Notes under the pieces: generated by a model
What the model was told of the DNA's origin: nothing
What the model saw: only the letters and a program-made list of their open reading frames with translations
Database searches by the model: none
Assembly (NCBI GenBank): GCA_019114945.1
Contig: DXEN01000064.1
Coordinates: 1-64,000 of the forward strand
From: Candidatus Parabacteroides intestinigallinarum
GTDB taxonomy: Bacteria; Bacteroidota; Bacteroidia; Bacteroidales; Tannerellaceae
Direction: 5' to 3'
DNA length: 64,000 bases
Shown here: in pieces, positions 42,445-52,491 of the stretch
Position numbering within the stretch: position 1 is the first letter of the stretch
How the letters are laid out: the number at the start of each line of letters is the position of its first letter
Position numbers and translations under genes: made by a program

Positions 42445-45285
42445 TTATTTATAGATGTCTTTCCTTGTTATTTTCACGATTTGCCCGAAGCGGGCGAGGC
42501 GTTCCATGTCGATTCGCTTGGCGCTCCCGACAATCGCGTAGGCGATGGTCCGCTCCTTTATATGCTCCGTATAGAAACGCCGGATATCCTCCATCGTCAT
42601 CGCCTCGACCGCCGCCAGATAATCGCGGTTCGGGTCGCACGCGTAGCCATCCCGGCGTAGCGAGGCTATTTTCATGGAGACGAGGCGGTTCGTCGGGTAC
42701 TCGTTGTTCACCCAGTTGCGGATGGTCCGCTTCACCGCCTCCAGGCGCTCGGGCCGCTCGGGCATCTCGCGTATCAATCCCTCCAACACCTCCATCGCGT
42801 CGGCCACCTTGTCGGCCTGCGTAGCCAGCCTCGTCACGAAACACGAGGGGCTATCCAAGCGGCACAGGGGCGGGCTGAGTAACCGGGCGCTCACCTGGTA
42901 GGCGAACGAACGGAACTCGCGGATCTCCTGGAACATCAGCGACGACATATCGCCCCCGAAATAACCGTTGAACACCCGTGCGGCGTAGCGCTCGGGCAAC
43001 GTCAGGAGCGGGTCCATGTACATATAGCCGTAAACGATGCTCTGCGCGACCTCCTCCATATCGAGGAAAAAAACGGTAGGCTTGTCGTAAGCCATGAGGG
43101 GACGGAGATACGGGGAATTCGAGGGGAGGCTCGTCTCGTCCAGCGGCAAATGCCGGTCGATTTGGCGGACCACCTCGTCCGTCGGCAAGGTACCGTAATA
43201 ATGCACGTCGCACTCCACGGCGCGCGTCGCGCGGAAAAGCTCCACCAGCCGTTTCCCCCGCAACTTCTTGACCTCGGCCAGCGAGAGCTTCGTGAGGTAG
43301 CGCGAGCGGTCGGCGAATTTCACCTTCTCCAACAACATATCCGCCACGTTCTCGCTGGATTTGAAGAGCGATTTCTCCATCACCTTCGCCTCGTCGACGA
43401 TTTGTTTCAGCTTCTTATCGTCGGGCTTGGCATGGCGGAGGAAATCGCCCACCAACTCCAAGGTCTCGGCGAGGCGAGCGTCGAAGCCATTCACGATGAC
43501 CCGGAACTCCGCGTCGGTCGACTCGAACGTCAGGACACTCCCCAGCGCCTGCAAGCGCCCCCGGAACACGTCGAACGTCATCGACTCCGTGGCGATAAGC
43601 GGCAGATAGGCGGACAATTTCTCCAACTCCCGCGCCTCCAACTCGCCAATGCCATAAGAGAGCACCAGCGAGAACACCTCGTTCACGGGATTATGTACTT
43701 TATATAAGGTAACGAGCGGGCGCAACGGCACCACCTCGGCGTCTTTCCCGAAATCGAGGAAATGAGGGGGCGTCACCTGCACGGGCATCTTCTCCAACTT
43801 ACGCACGTAGGCCGACGACACATCCGCGTTCTTCGGCACGACCGGGGCGTAGGGCGGTTTCGGCAAGAGCGTCTTCGGATAGCGGCCGGTCTTCTTCGTG
43901 ACGTACAGATAATTCTCCGTGAAATACCGGCGGGCCACCTCCACGACCTCCTCCTTCGTGAGCGACTCGATGCGGACCACCTCGTCCAGATACGCCCGCC
44001 AGCTCCTTCCTTGCGAGAAGACGCGCATCATCGCCTCCGCCCTCGAATTGATATCCTCCAGCTTCGTCATGTACTCGCGGGCGCGCTCCAGCTTCAAGCT
44101 CTGGAACATCTCGTCGCTGAAATCACCCTCCTTCACGCGGTTGATCTGCTTCCACACCAATTTCTCGGCGGCGGCGCAGGTCTGAAGAATCATCTTGGGA
44201 AACACCAGCAAGCCAAGGATACCCGCCTCGTTCATGCTCTCGTTGATCGCCATCGCCCCCAGCACCTTGTGCTCTACCGTCAACTTGTCCAACAAACCCG
44301 TGCCGTTGGCATTGTTCAGCAACGACACCGCTATGCTTAGCGGCACTTGGTCGGGATGCGTGGCGGGAACGCCCCGGAAACCCAGCGCCATCAATTTCAC
44401 GAAGGGAATCGGCACACGTACCGTCACCGCCTCGCGCCCTTGGAAGGGGGGCAAGGGCACCACCTCGCGCCTCGGCGGCTCGCCCCCGCGCAAGCGGGAA
44501 AAGGCGGCGTCCAGGATCGGGAGCGTCGTCTCCGCGTCGAAATCGCCGCTCAATATCAAGCCCATGTTGGAAGCCACGTAATACTTCTCGAAGAACTTGC
44601 GCATCTCCGAGAGGCGCGGGTTCTTCAGGTTCTCGGCGCTCCCTATAATCGGATAGGCGTAGGGATGCGGATAGAAATAACGCTCGGTCAGCTTCTCGAT
44701 AGCGGCGCTGGCCATCGCGTCGCCATACATGTTCTTCTCCTCGTACACCGTCTCCAGCTCGCTCTGGAACAGGCGGAACACGGGATTAATCAGGCGCTCG
44801 CTATTAATCTCGGCCCATTGCTGGATGTATTGCGGCGAGAATGTGTTGAAATAAAGCGTATAATCATACGACGTACCGGCATTGAGCCTCGTACCCCCGT
44901 AACGCGTGATCAGGCGGTCGAACTCGTTGGGAATGACGTACTCCGCTGCACGCACGCTCAAGTCGTTGATGATCTGTTGCAAATGAGCGCGCGTAGCCGG
45001 GTCGTCCGTATCGGCCAGGGCGTCGTACTTCTCGGCGATACGATCCAACAAGACTTTCTCGGCCTCGTAATCGATCGTCCCGATCTTGTCCGTGCCCTTA
45101 AACATCATGTGCTCGAAATAATGGGCGATGCCCGTGTTGGGCGAGTCCTTCGCCCCGGCATTCACCACGATGGCCCCGAATATCTTCGGCTGGCTATGGT
45201 CCTCGTTCAACCACACCGTCAAACCATTACCCAATGTATGTTCTCGTACCCGCAGGAACTCAGAGGTAGACAACTGAGACTTCAT
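42445..45285 (-). CDS. M16-family (insulinase/pitrilysin-like) zinc peptidase
   Basis: A 946-aa double M16 peptidase. The N-terminal half carries the inverted zinc motif HYFEH (His55, Glu58, His59) and the third ligand Glu in ELETVYEEKNM; the C-terminal half is the inactive M16 partner. No clear signal peptide. A perfect -7 element TATCTTTG (minus strand, 45315-45322) lies about 30 bp upstream. Likely cotranscribed with the DUF4268 gene. Confidence 0.92.
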   Translation of the reverse strand: MKSQLSTSEFLRVREHTLGNGLTVWLNEDHSQPKIFGAIVVNAGAKDSPNTGIAHYFEHMMFKGTDKIGTIDYEAEKVLLDRIAEKYDALADTDDPATRAHLQQIINDLSVRAAEYVIPNEFDRLITRYGGTRLNAGTSYDYTLYFNTFSPQYIQQWAEINSERLINPVFRLFQSELETVYEEKNMYGDAMASAAIEKLTERYFYPHPYAYPIIGSAENLKNPRLSEMRKFFEKYYVASNMGLILSGDFDAETTLPILDAAFSRLRGGEPPRREVVPLPPFQGREAVTVRVPIPFVKLMALGFRGVPATHPDQVPLSIAVSLLNNANGTGLLDKLTVEHKVLGAMAINESMNEAGILGLLVFPKMILQTCAAAEKLVWKQINRVKEGDFSDEMFQSLKLERAREYMTKLEDINSRAEAMMRVFSQGRSWRAYLDEVVRIESLTKEEVVEVARRYFTENYLYVTKKTGRYPKTLLPKPPYAPVVPKNADVSSAYVRKLEKMPVQVTPPHFLDFGKDAEVVPLRPLVTLYKVHNPVNEVFSLVLSYGIGELEARELEKLSAYLPLIATESMTFDVFRGRLQALGSVLTFESTDAEFRVIVNGFDARLAETLELVGDFLRHAKPDDKKLKQIVDEAKVMEKSLFKSSENVADMLLEKVKFADRSRYLTKLSLAEVKKLRGKRLVELFRATRAVECDVHYYGTLPTDEVVRQIDRHLPLDETSLPSNSPYLRPLMAYDKPTVFFLDMEEVAQSIVYGYMYMDPLLTLPERYAARVFNGYFGGDMSSLMFQEIREFRSFAYQVSARLLSPPLCRLDSPSCFVTRLATQADKVADAMEVLEGLIREMPERPERLEAVKRTIRNWVNNEYPTNRLVSMKIASLRRDGYACDPNRDYLAAVEAMTMEDIRRFYTEHIKERTIAYAIVGSAKRIDMERLARFGQIVKITRKDIYK

Positions 45286-45546
45286 GGAATCCTTTTAAGT
45301 TTATAATCTTTTCACAAAGATACATCTTTCCCTCGAAATAATCCCGCGCTTTCGCCCTGGAATGCGTAAAAATAGGATATACGCCCAGGAAAAGCCCGTT
45401 TTCCGGTCGCTAACACCTGCTTTTCCACGGCCCGGAACAGGGGAAAATATCCGGCCCGGAACGGCGAAATCGCCCTCGCGAAAAAAGAATCATAACGAAA
45501 AACCGTTATTTTGGCTAAGATTCCTTTCTAAATAAAAAAAGATACA

Positions 45547-45554
45547 TATCTTTG
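45547..45554 (+). promoter_or_regulatory. -7 promoter element of pheS
   Basis: TATCTTTG, a perfect match, 27 bp before the pheS ATG. A weak TTTC lies 18 bp upstream. The rest of the gap from 45323 has GC-rich repeated CGGCCCGGAAC words (about 45438 and 45463) and nothing else recognised. Confidence 0.55.
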
Positions 45555-45581
45555 CCTAACAATTATAATGTGTGAACAGAA

Positions 45582-46601
45582 ATGCTTGATAAAATTAAGG
45601 CTCTGCTGATAGAGGTAGAGAATATGAAAGCGGCGAATGCCGAGGAGCTGGAGGCTTTGCGAATCAAATATCTCAGCAAAAAAGGCGAGATATCCATGTT
45701 GATGAATGATTTCCGCGAGGTGGCGGGCGAACAGAAACGCGAGATCGGTAAATACCTGAACGAGCTGAAGGAGAAGACGCAGCGCAAGATTGCCGAGTTG
45801 AAAGAAGGCTTCGAGAACGTACAGACCGTCAGCGACGATATCGACCTGACGCGTACGGCTTATCCCATCCAATTAGGTACGCGTCATCCCCTATCCATCG
45901 TCAAGGAAGAGATTTGCGACATATTCAAACGGTTGGGATTCAGCATCGCCGAAGGCCCCGAGATCGAGGACGACTGGCACGTTTTCTCCTCGCTGAACTT
46001 CGCCGAGGACCATCCGGCCCGCGATATGCAAGACACTTTTTTCATCCAACACAATCCGGACGTGCTGCTGCGTACACATACCTCATCCGTGCAAACACGC
46101 GTGATGGAAAAGCAGGAGCCGCCTATCCGCATCATCTGCCCGGGACGTGTGTATCGCAATGAGGCGATCTCGTACCGGGCGCATTGTTTCTTCCACCAGA
46201 TAGAAGGGTTGTACGTGGACAAGAACGTCTCGTTCGCCGACCTGAAACAGGCGTTGCTATACTTCGCGAAAGAGATGTTCAGCACGGATACGAAAATCCG
46301 CTTGCGCCCCTCTTATTTCCCGTTCACGGAGCCTTCCGCCGAGATGGACATCTCTTGCAACATCTGCGGAGGCAAGGGTTGCCCCTTCTGCAAGGGGACC
46401 GGCTGGGTGGAGATCCTCGGATGCGGAATGGTGGATCCGAACGTGCTCGAGAATTGCGGCATCGATAGCAAGATCTACTCGGGATATGCGTTGGGCATGG
46501 GCATCGAGCGCATTACCAATCTAAAATACCAAATAAAAGACTTACGCATGTTCTCGGAAAACGATATCCGTTTCTTGAGACAGTTTGAGTCAGCCAATTA
46601 A
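45582..46601 (+). CDS. pheS: Phenylalanyl-tRNA synthetase alpha subunit
   Basis: A 339-aa class II aminoacyl-tRNA synthetase subunit. N-terminal coiled coil, then RHPLSIVKEEICDIFKRLGF, motif 2 region TSSVQTRVME and RVYRNEAISYRAHCFFHQIEG, and motif 3 GYALGMGIERITNLKY. It works with PheT, which is not in the window. A terminator follows. Confidence 0.97.
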   Translation: MLDKIKALLIEVENMKAANAEELEALRIKYLSKKGEISMLMNDFREVAGEQKREIGKYLNELKEKTQRKIAELKEGFENVQTVSDDIDLTRTAYPIQLGTRHPLSIVKEEICDIFKRLGFSIAEGPEIEDDWHVFSSLNFAEDHPARDMQDTFFIQHNPDVLLRTHTSSVQTRVMEKQEPPIRIICPGRVYRNEAISYRAHCFFHQIEGLYVDKNVSFADLKQALLYFAKEMFSTDTKIRLRPSYFPFTEPSAEMDISCNICGGKGCPFCKGTGWVEILGCGMVDPNVLENCGIDSKIYSGYALGMGIERITNLKYQIKDLRMFSENDIRFLRQFESAN

Positions 46602-46626
46602 ATTGAAAACCTAAATCATTTACCAT

Positions 46627-46652
46627 CCCCGGGCTCTTAACCTGGCCCGGGG
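46627..46652 (+). terminator. Terminator-like hairpin after pheS
   Basis: CCCCGGG (46627-46633) and CCCGGGG (46646-46652) form a GC-rich 7-bp stem with a 12-nt loop, followed after eight bases by TTTTT. Confidence 0.6.
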
Positions 46653-46705
46653 AACACACATTTTTCCAAGCGACACAAGCAATCACCATAAATAACACAA
46701 GACGT

Positions 46706-48373
46706 ATGAAATCGGATATAGAGATCGCAAGAGAAACCCCCTTGCGAAAAATCAAGGAAATAGCGACTACATTGGGAATCCCGCGGGAGGAAGTCCAGAA
46801 CTACGGCAGATATATCGCCAAGATCCCGATCCACCTGATCGACAAGGAGCGGATCGAGCGACATAACCTGATCCTGGTAACGGCCATCACGCCGACAAAA
46901 GCGGGCATCGGAAAGACGACCGTCTCGATCGGCTTGACATTGGGGCTGAACCGTATCGGGAAAAAGGCGGTGGTCGCCTTGCGCGAGCCATCCTTGGGCC
47001 CTTGCTTCGGCATGAAAGGCGGCGCGGCGGGAGGCGGATACGCGCAAGTGCTTCCCATGGAGAATATTAACCTGCACTTCACGGGCGATTTCCACGCCAT
47101 CACCTCCGCGCACAACATGATCACGGCGCTATTGGACAATTATTTGTATCAGAATCGTTTCGCTTGCGCGGGACTGAAGGAGATCAAGTGGAAACGGGTG
47201 CTCGACGTGAACGACCGAAGCTTGCGTAACATCGTTACCGGGCTGGGTGGCTCCGCGAATGGCATACCGACAGAGACGGGATTCGACATCACGCCGGCTT
47301 CCGAGATCATGGCGATCCTTTGCCTCGCGACCGACCTCGACGATCTGAAACGCCGGATCGGGAACATCTTGCTGGGCTATACGTACGACGACAAGCCCTT
47401 TACCGTCAACGACCTCGGAATAGCGGGAGCCATCACGACGCTACTGAAAGACGCGTTGTTGCCCAACTTAGTGCAGACGACCGAGAACACGCCCGCCTTC
47501 GTGCATGGCGGACCATTCGCCAACATCGCCCATGGATGCAATTCCACGCTGGCGACCCAAATGGCGCTCACGTATGGCGATTACGTGGTGACCGAGGCGG
47601 GCTTTGGGGCAGACTTGGGAGCGGAGAAGTTCTTTAACATCAAATGCCGGAAAGCGGGATTGTCGCCGAAACTGACGGTTATCGTCGTCACGTCGCAGAG
47701 CTTGAAGCTGCACGGGGGCGTTCCGGAAAGCCTTATCAAGGAGCCGAACGCCGAGGGGTTGCGTGCCGGATTCGCCAATTTAGACAAGCATATCGAGAAT
47801 ATGAAGCGCTTCGGACAGCAAGTGATCGTGACATTCAATAAGTATGCGTTCGATACCGACGAGGAGATCGCCTTGGTGGCGCGGCATTGCGAGGAGCAAG
47901 GTGTTGGCTTCGCGACGAACGACGTGTTCGCCAAAGGAGGCGAGGGCGGTATAGAGCTGGCCCGCTTGGTGGTGGACACCATCGAGCGGAATCCCTCCGG
48001 CCCGCTACGCTACACGTACGACGAGCAAGACCCCGTCCGCGAGAAGATCCGGAAAGTGGCCGAGGAGATTTACGGCGCCTCGTCGATTGTCTATACGACA
48101 CTGGCAGACAAGAAACTGAGGCAGATCGAGAGCCTGGGCATCTCCCACTACCCGATTTGCGTGGCCAAGACGCAATACTCCTTCTCCGCCGATCCGAAAG
48201 CCTACGGAGTCGCCCGGGATTTCGAGTTAAAGGTGCGGGACGTCATCATCAACAACGGAGCGGAGATGATCGTGGTCATCATGGGCGAGATCATGCGAAT
48301 GCCCGGCCTCCCCAAGGATCCACAAGCCAAACGCATCGATATCGTCAACGGGCAGATAGAAGGGTTGAGCTAA
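46706..48373 (+). CDS. fhs: Formate-tetrahydrofolate ligase
   Basis: A 555-aa ATP-dependent enzyme making 10-formyl-THF from formate, feeding purine and one-carbon metabolism. P-loop segment [65 protein letters not shown] and the C-terminal [11 protein letters not shown] are all diagnostic. Full length. Single gene with a terminator after it. Confidence 0.97.
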   Translation: MKSDIEIARETPLRKIKEIATTLGIPREEVQNYGRYIAKIPIHLIDKERIERHNLILVTAITPTKAGIGKTTVSIGLTLGLNRIGKKAVVALREPSLGPCFGMKGGAAGGGYAQVLPMENINLHFTGDFHAITSAHNMITALLDNYLYQNRFACAGLKEIKWKRVLDVNDRSLRNIVTGLGGSANGIPTETGFDITPASEIMAILCLATDLDDLKRRIGNILLGYTYDDKPFTVNDLGIAGAITTLLKDALLPNLVQTTENTPAFVHGGPFANIAHGCNSTLATQMALTYGDYVVTEAGFGADLGAEKFFNIKCRKAGLSPKLTVIVVTSQSLKLHGGVPESLIKEPNAEGLRAGFANLDKHIENMKRFGQQVIVTFNKYAFDTDEEIALVARHCEEQGVGFATNDVFAKGGEGGIELARLVVDTIERNPSGPLRYTYDEQDPVREKIRKVAEEIYGASSIVYTTLADKKLRQIESLGISHYPICVAKTQYSFSADPKAYGVARDFELKVRDVIINNGAEMIVVIMGEIMRMPGLPKDPQAKRIDIVNGQIEGLS

Positions 48374-48405
48374 ATCAATTGATAATTGATAATTTATCCA
48401 TGAAA

Positions 48406-48436
48406 AAGGGCGGCGGACAAAGTGTCCATCGCCCTT
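48406..48436. terminator. Bidirectional terminator between fhs and proS
   Basis: AAGGGCG (48406-48412) pairs with CGCCCTT (48430-48436), with inner GGACA/TGTCC. It is preceded by an A-run and lies between convergent genes. TTGTCAA-type heptamers flank it (48376-48395 and 48468-48503). Confidence 0.65.
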
Positions 48437-48505
48437 AATTATTCATTCTTAATCTTCTATCCCTAATTGTAATTGTCAATTGTCAATTCTTAATTGTCAA
48501 TTGAT

Positions 48506-49987
48506 TTAGTAGGCCCTCGCGAAAAGCACTCGGCATGCGGAAGGCTTGCCGGTCACCATACATTTGCCCGGGGTCTTGTCGCCCGCCAAGGGAATGCAAC
48601 GGATCGTGGCCTTCGTCTCGTCCTTGATTCGCTCCTCGGTCTCGGCTGTGCCATCCCAATGCGCCATGATGAAGAGGCCCTCCTCGATTCTCTCCTTGAA
48701 CTCCTCGTACGTATCCACGCTCACGATATGCGCCTCACGGAAATCGTACGCCTTCTTAAAGATATTCGCCTGGATATCCTCCAACAAATTCTTTACGTAA
48801 GCCTCGATGCCCTCGCAAGGAACGGTCTCTTTCTCCAGCGTATCGCGGCGCATCACCTCAATCGTACCATTCTCCAAGTCGCGACCACCCATCGCTAAAC
48901 GGACGGGTACGCCCTTCAACTCATACTCAGCGAACTTCCAGCCCGGCTTCTTCGTATCGTTGTCGTCGTACTTCACGGAGATGCCCAGCGCCTTCAGCCT
49001 AGCCACGATACCAGCCACCTTCTCGCTGATCTGAACCAGCTGCTCAGCGCTACGGTAGATAGGAACAATCACGACCTGGATAGGCGCCAAGCGCGGGGGC
49101 AACACCAATCCGTTATCATCGGAGTGCGACATGATCAAGGCGCCGATCAAGCGCGTAGAGACACCCCACGAGGTCGCCCAAGCGTAATCGCTCTTGCCGT
49201 TCTTGTCAATAAAGGTCACGTCGAACGCCTTGCCGAAGTTCTGCCCGAGGAAATGGGACGTACCGGCCTGCAACGCCTTGCCGTCCTGCATCATCGCCTC
49301 GATCGTATAGGTATCCAGTGCGCCGGCGAAACGCTCGCTCTCCGATTTCACGCCGCGAATGACCGGCATAGCCATGTATTTCTCCGCAAAATCAGCGTAG
49401 ACACCCTGCATCTTCCTCGCCTCCACCTCGGCCTCCTCGCGGGTGGCGTGGGCGGTATGCCCCTCTTGCCACAAGAACTCCGCCGTGCGGAGGAACAGCC
49501 GCGTGCGCATCTCCCAGCGCATCACGTTCGCCCATTGGTTGCAAAGGATCGGCAGGTCGCGGTACGACTGGATCCAGTTGCGATAGGTATTCCAGATGAT
49601 CGTTTCCGAGGTAGGGCGGATTATCAGCTCCTCCTCCAGCTTCGCCGCCGGATCTACCACCACGCCCGTCCCGTCGTGATTCGTCTTCAGCCGGTAATGC
49701 GTCACCACGGCGCATTCCTTCGCGAAACCTTCCACGTGCTCAGCCTCCTTGCTCAGGAACGACTTCGGGATCAGCAACGGGAAATAGGCGTTCACGTGCC
49801 CCGTCTCCTTGAACATATCGTCAAGGACGCGCTGCATCTTCTCCCAGATCGCATAGCCGTACGGCTTGATCACCATACATCCGCGCACGGCGGAGTTCTC
49901 CGCCAGATCCGCCTTGATCACCAAGTCCTGGTACCATTGCGAATAGTTCACACTCCTCGGTGTGAGTTCTTTCAGCTCTTTTGCCAT
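48506..49987 (-). CDS. proS: Prolyl-tRNA synthetase
   Basis: A 493-aa class IIa synthetase of the short (archaeal/eukaryote-like) ProRS type lacking the editing insertion. Motif 2 and 3 region: [90 protein letters not shown]. The C-terminal zinc-like domain ends [13 protein letters not shown]. The short type is usual in Bacteroidota. Confidence 0.97.
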   Translation of the reverse strand: MAKELKELTPRSVNYSQWYQDLVIKADLAENSAVRGCMVIKPYGYAIWEKMQRVLDDMFKETGHVNAYFPLLIPKSFLSKEAEHVEGFAKECAVVTHYRLKTNHDGTGVVVDPAAKLEEELIIRPTSETIIWNTYRNWIQSYRDLPILCNQWANVMRWEMRTRLFLRTAEFLWQEGHTAHATREEAEVEARKMQGVYADFAEKYMAMPVIRGVKSESERFAGALDTYTIEAMMQDGKALQAGTSHFLGQNFGKAFDVTFIDKNGKSDYAWATSWGVSTRLIGALIMSHSDDNGLVLPPRLAPIQVVIVPIYRSAEQLVQISEKVAGIVARLKALGISVKYDDNDTKKPGWKFAEYELKGVPVRLAMGGRDLENGTIEVMRRDTLEKETVPCEGIEAYVKNLLEDIQANIFKKAYDFREAHIVSVDTYEEFKERIEEGLFIMAHWDGTAETEERIKDETKATIRCIPLAGDKTPGKCMVTGKPSACRVLFARAY

Positions 49988-50062
49988 CTTTTCTATCTCT
50001 TTATTTAGACGTTTTTCGTAAATCTATTTATTTAACGCCCGCGAAGGTAACAAATAATCGTA

Positions 50063-50070
50063 TATCTTTG
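50063..50070 (+). promoter_or_regulatory. -7 promoter element of the Gfo/Idh/MocA gene
   Basis: TATCTTTG, a perfect -7 match, 26 bp before the ATG; no clear -33 element. A minus-strand TACCTTCG (50042-50049) could serve the divergent proS gene. Confidence 0.45.
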
Positions 50071-50095
50071 CAGCAAAACGGAAACAGATACGAAT

Positions 50096-51202
50096 ATGAA
50101 ACATTTGAAGACAACATGCCGGCGGCTCGCCTCGTGCCTACTCGCCGCCCTCTGCGCCACGGCGTGGGGACAATCCGGCGAGCCGCTACGGATAGGGGTG
50201 GCGGGCGTGTCCCACGGGCACCTATGGGAAGTGATCAAACGGATCGACCAGGGCGATTTCCAAATCGTAGGGGTGGCGGAGGAGAATGATTCCCTGCGCA
50301 CACACAACGGCCTCCGCGGGAAGGTAGCCCCCGAGCTATTCTATAAGGACCTGGGCGAGATGCTCGACAAGACACGCCCCGAGGCGGTCGTAGTGTACGA
50401 GCCGATCTTCGACCACCTTCGGGTGGTGGAGGAATGCGCTCCCCGAGGCATCGACGTGATGGTGGAGAAGCCCCTCGCGGTAAACGCAGGACACGCCGAA
50501 CGCATGGCGGAACTGGCCCGTGCGAACGACATCCTGCTGCTCACCAACTACGAGACTACGTGGTACGCCACCAACCACGAGGCGTTCCGGCTCGTAGCGG
50601 ACGGAGCGATCGGGAAAGTACGCCGCATCGAGGTGTACGACGGGCATCAAGGTCCCTTCGAGATCAATTGCGGCAAGGAGTTTACCAACTGGCTGACCGA
50701 CCCGACGCTGAACGGCGGAGGTGCGGTGATCGACTTCGGGTGCTACGGGGCGAACCTCGCCACCCGACTGATGGGCGACGAGCGCCCGCTGAGCGTCTAC
50801 GCCGTGCTACGGCAGAACAAGCCCGACCGTTATCCCCGCGTTGACGACGACGCCACCATCATCGTCAACTACCCTTCCGCTGTGGTGCAGATCATGGGCT
50901 CGTGGTGCTGGCCGATGGGCCGGAAGGACATGCACGTCTACGGCGAACGGGGCTACATCTACCAAGATACTCCTACCGAGATGCGCGTTCTTCAAGGCGA
51001 TAAAGAGCGTCATCAAACCGCGCCTGCCCTGCCCGCTCCCTACGACGACTCGTTCCGTTTCCTGCGAGCCGCCGTCCGGGGCGAGATCGAGGTGCCCGCC
51101 ACGGATCTCTCTTCGCTGGAGAACAACCTCGTGGTAATGCGTATCCTCGATGCCGCCATCCGGAGCGCACGGGAAAAACGGGTCATTCCTTTAGATAATT
51201 GA
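50096..51202 (+). CDS. Secreted Gfo/Idh/MocA-family oxidoreductase
   Basis: A 368-aa NAD(P)-binding sugar oxidoreductase-like protein. It has an N-terminal signal peptide (MKHLKTTCRRLASCLLAALCATAWGQ), then a Rossmann fold (IGVAGVSHGHLWEVI), the EKPLAVN motif (residues about 122-128) and a C-terminal Gfo-like domain. Export is common for Bacteroidales members, which may act on glycans with bound cofactor; substrate unknown. oxyR follows after about 80 bp. Confidence 0.85.
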   Translation: MKHLKTTCRRLASCLLAALCATAWGQSGEPLRIGVAGVSHGHLWEVIKRIDQGDFQIVGVAEENDSLRTHNGLRGKVAPELFYKDLGEMLDKTRPEAVVVYEPIFDHLRVVEECAPRGIDVMVEKPLAVNAGHAERMAELARANDILLLTNYETTWYATNHEAFRLVADGAIGKVRRIEVYDGHQGPFEINCGKEFTNWLTDPTLNGGGAVIDFGCYGANLATRLMGDERPLSVYAVLRQNKPDRYPRVDDDATIIVNYPSAVVQIMGSWCWPMGRKDMHVYGERGYIYQDTPTEMRVLQGDKERHQTAPALPAPYDDSFRFLRAAVRGEIEVPATDLSSLENNLVVMRILDAAIRSAREKRVIPLDN

Positions 51203-51283
51203 CAACACGTTTTTATCGGCAAACGCTTTGTGGAGTATATGTTTGCCCCCGCGAATCCGAACCCATCTATTAGTAAAGAAGAT

Positions 51284-52210
51284 ATGAATATACAACAACT
51301 AGAATATATCTTGGCGGTAGATACCTATCGCCATTTCGCGAAAGCCGCCGAGCGCTGCCGGGTTACGCAACCCACGCTAAGCATGATGGTCCAAAAGCTG
51401 GAGGACGAGTTAGGTGTCAAATTGTTCGACCGCAACGCGCAGCCCATCCGCCCCACGCCCACTGGAAAGAAAGTAATCGAGCAAGCGAGGAACGCCCTCT
51501 CGCAAATCACCCGGATTAAAGAGATCGTGCGCGAGGAAGAGCGATCCTTGCGCGGCATCTTCCGCCTGGCGGTGCTGCCCACCATCGCCCCCTATCTGCT
51601 ACCACGCTTCTTCCAGCGCCTATCCGAGGAATACCCGGAGCTCGACATCCGTGTACTGGAGATGAAGACGGCGCCCACCATCGAGGCCTTGCGAGACGGA
51701 GAGGTAGACGCAGCTATCATCGCGAACCGACCGACGGAGCCCTTCTTGCGGGGAGAGGTCCTTTACTACGAGCAATTCCTCGGGTATGTAGCCCGCAGCG
51801 AGCCAGCCTTCAAGAAAGATCTGATCCGCACGGCGGACATCAGCGGCGAGCGGCTATGGCTGCTCGACGAGGGACATTGCTTCCGCGACCAGTTGGTACG
51901 CTTTTGCGAGATGGAGAAAGTAAAGGTACATCAGGCCGCCTATCGCCTGGGGAGCCTGGAGACCTTTATGCGGATGGTGGAGAACGGCGATGGCATCACG
52001 TTCATCCCAGAGCTGGCCACGCTGCAGCTGAGCCCGGAGCAAAAGGAGCTGACGCGCCCGTTCGCCATCCCCAAGCCCACGCGGGAGATCGTTCTCGTCA
52101 CGCGCGTGGATTTTATCCGGCACACGATAACGGATGTCTTGATCGAGAGCATCAAGAAAGCGGTTCCCAAGGAGATGCTTACCTTACGGGGCGGGCAGAA
52201 AGTAATGTAA
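51284..52210 (+). CDS. oxyR: OxyR, peroxide-sensing LysR-type regulator
   Basis: A 308-aa transcription regulator of the peroxide response. N-terminal LysR HTH (MNIQQLEYILAVDTYRHFAKAAERCRVTQPTLS) and a C-terminal sensor domain whose GHCFRDQLVRFC places cysteines at 199 and 208, the same positions as the redox pair of E. coli OxyR. The start at 51284 aligns with LysR proteins; an upstream ATG at 51230 is less likely. A strong hairpin terminator follows. Confidence 0.94.
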   Translation: MNIQQLEYILAVDTYRHFAKAAERCRVTQPTLSMMVQKLEDELGVKLFDRNAQPIRPTPTGKKVIEQARNALSQITRIKEIVREEERSLRGIFRLAVLPTIAPYLLPRFFQRLSEEYPELDIRVLEMKTAPTIEALRDGEVDAAIIANRPTEPFLRGEVLYYEQFLGYVARSEPAFKKDLIRTADISGERLWLLDEGHCFRDQLVRFCEMEKVKVHQAAYRLGSLETFMRMVENGDGITFIPELATLQLSPEQKELTRPFAIPKPTREIVLVTRVDFIRHTITDVLIESIKKAVPKEMLTLRGGQKVM

Positions 52211-52300
52211 GGCCACCCTTTAAAATTAAGAAAAGCGGGGATGCCTTTTTAACAAAGGGCACCAACGGGGCAAAGCCTTCCCCTATCCCCTATAAATCAT

Positions 52301-52330
52301 AAAGGGAACCTTTTCACAAAGGTTCCCTTT
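52301..52330 (+). terminator. Perfect 13-bp hairpin after oxyR
   Basis: AAAGGGAACCTTT (52301-52313) and AAAGGTTCCCTTT (52318-52330) with a TCAC loop; a T-run appears a few bases later. The A/T ends make it usable in both directions, for oxyR and the convergent dehydrogenase gene. The rest of the gap to 52491 shows nothing I recognise. Confidence 0.7.
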
Positions 52331-52491
52331 ACAGGTTTTAATAGGTATTAGCCTTTAAGGCATAAAAAGATTGTTTAGGTTATCTCTGCCCGCGAAGATG
52401 CGGCAATTAATAATATTGGACAAATTAAAAGATATATTGTACAACATATTTCTTCCGTTATCGGACAATTCCCCCACACGGCCTCCCGCGG

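Noticed and set aside
41502-42660. Long open frames through array 3 in both directions
   Set aside because: They run from the array into the antisense of the DUF4268 and M16 genes; shadow coding.
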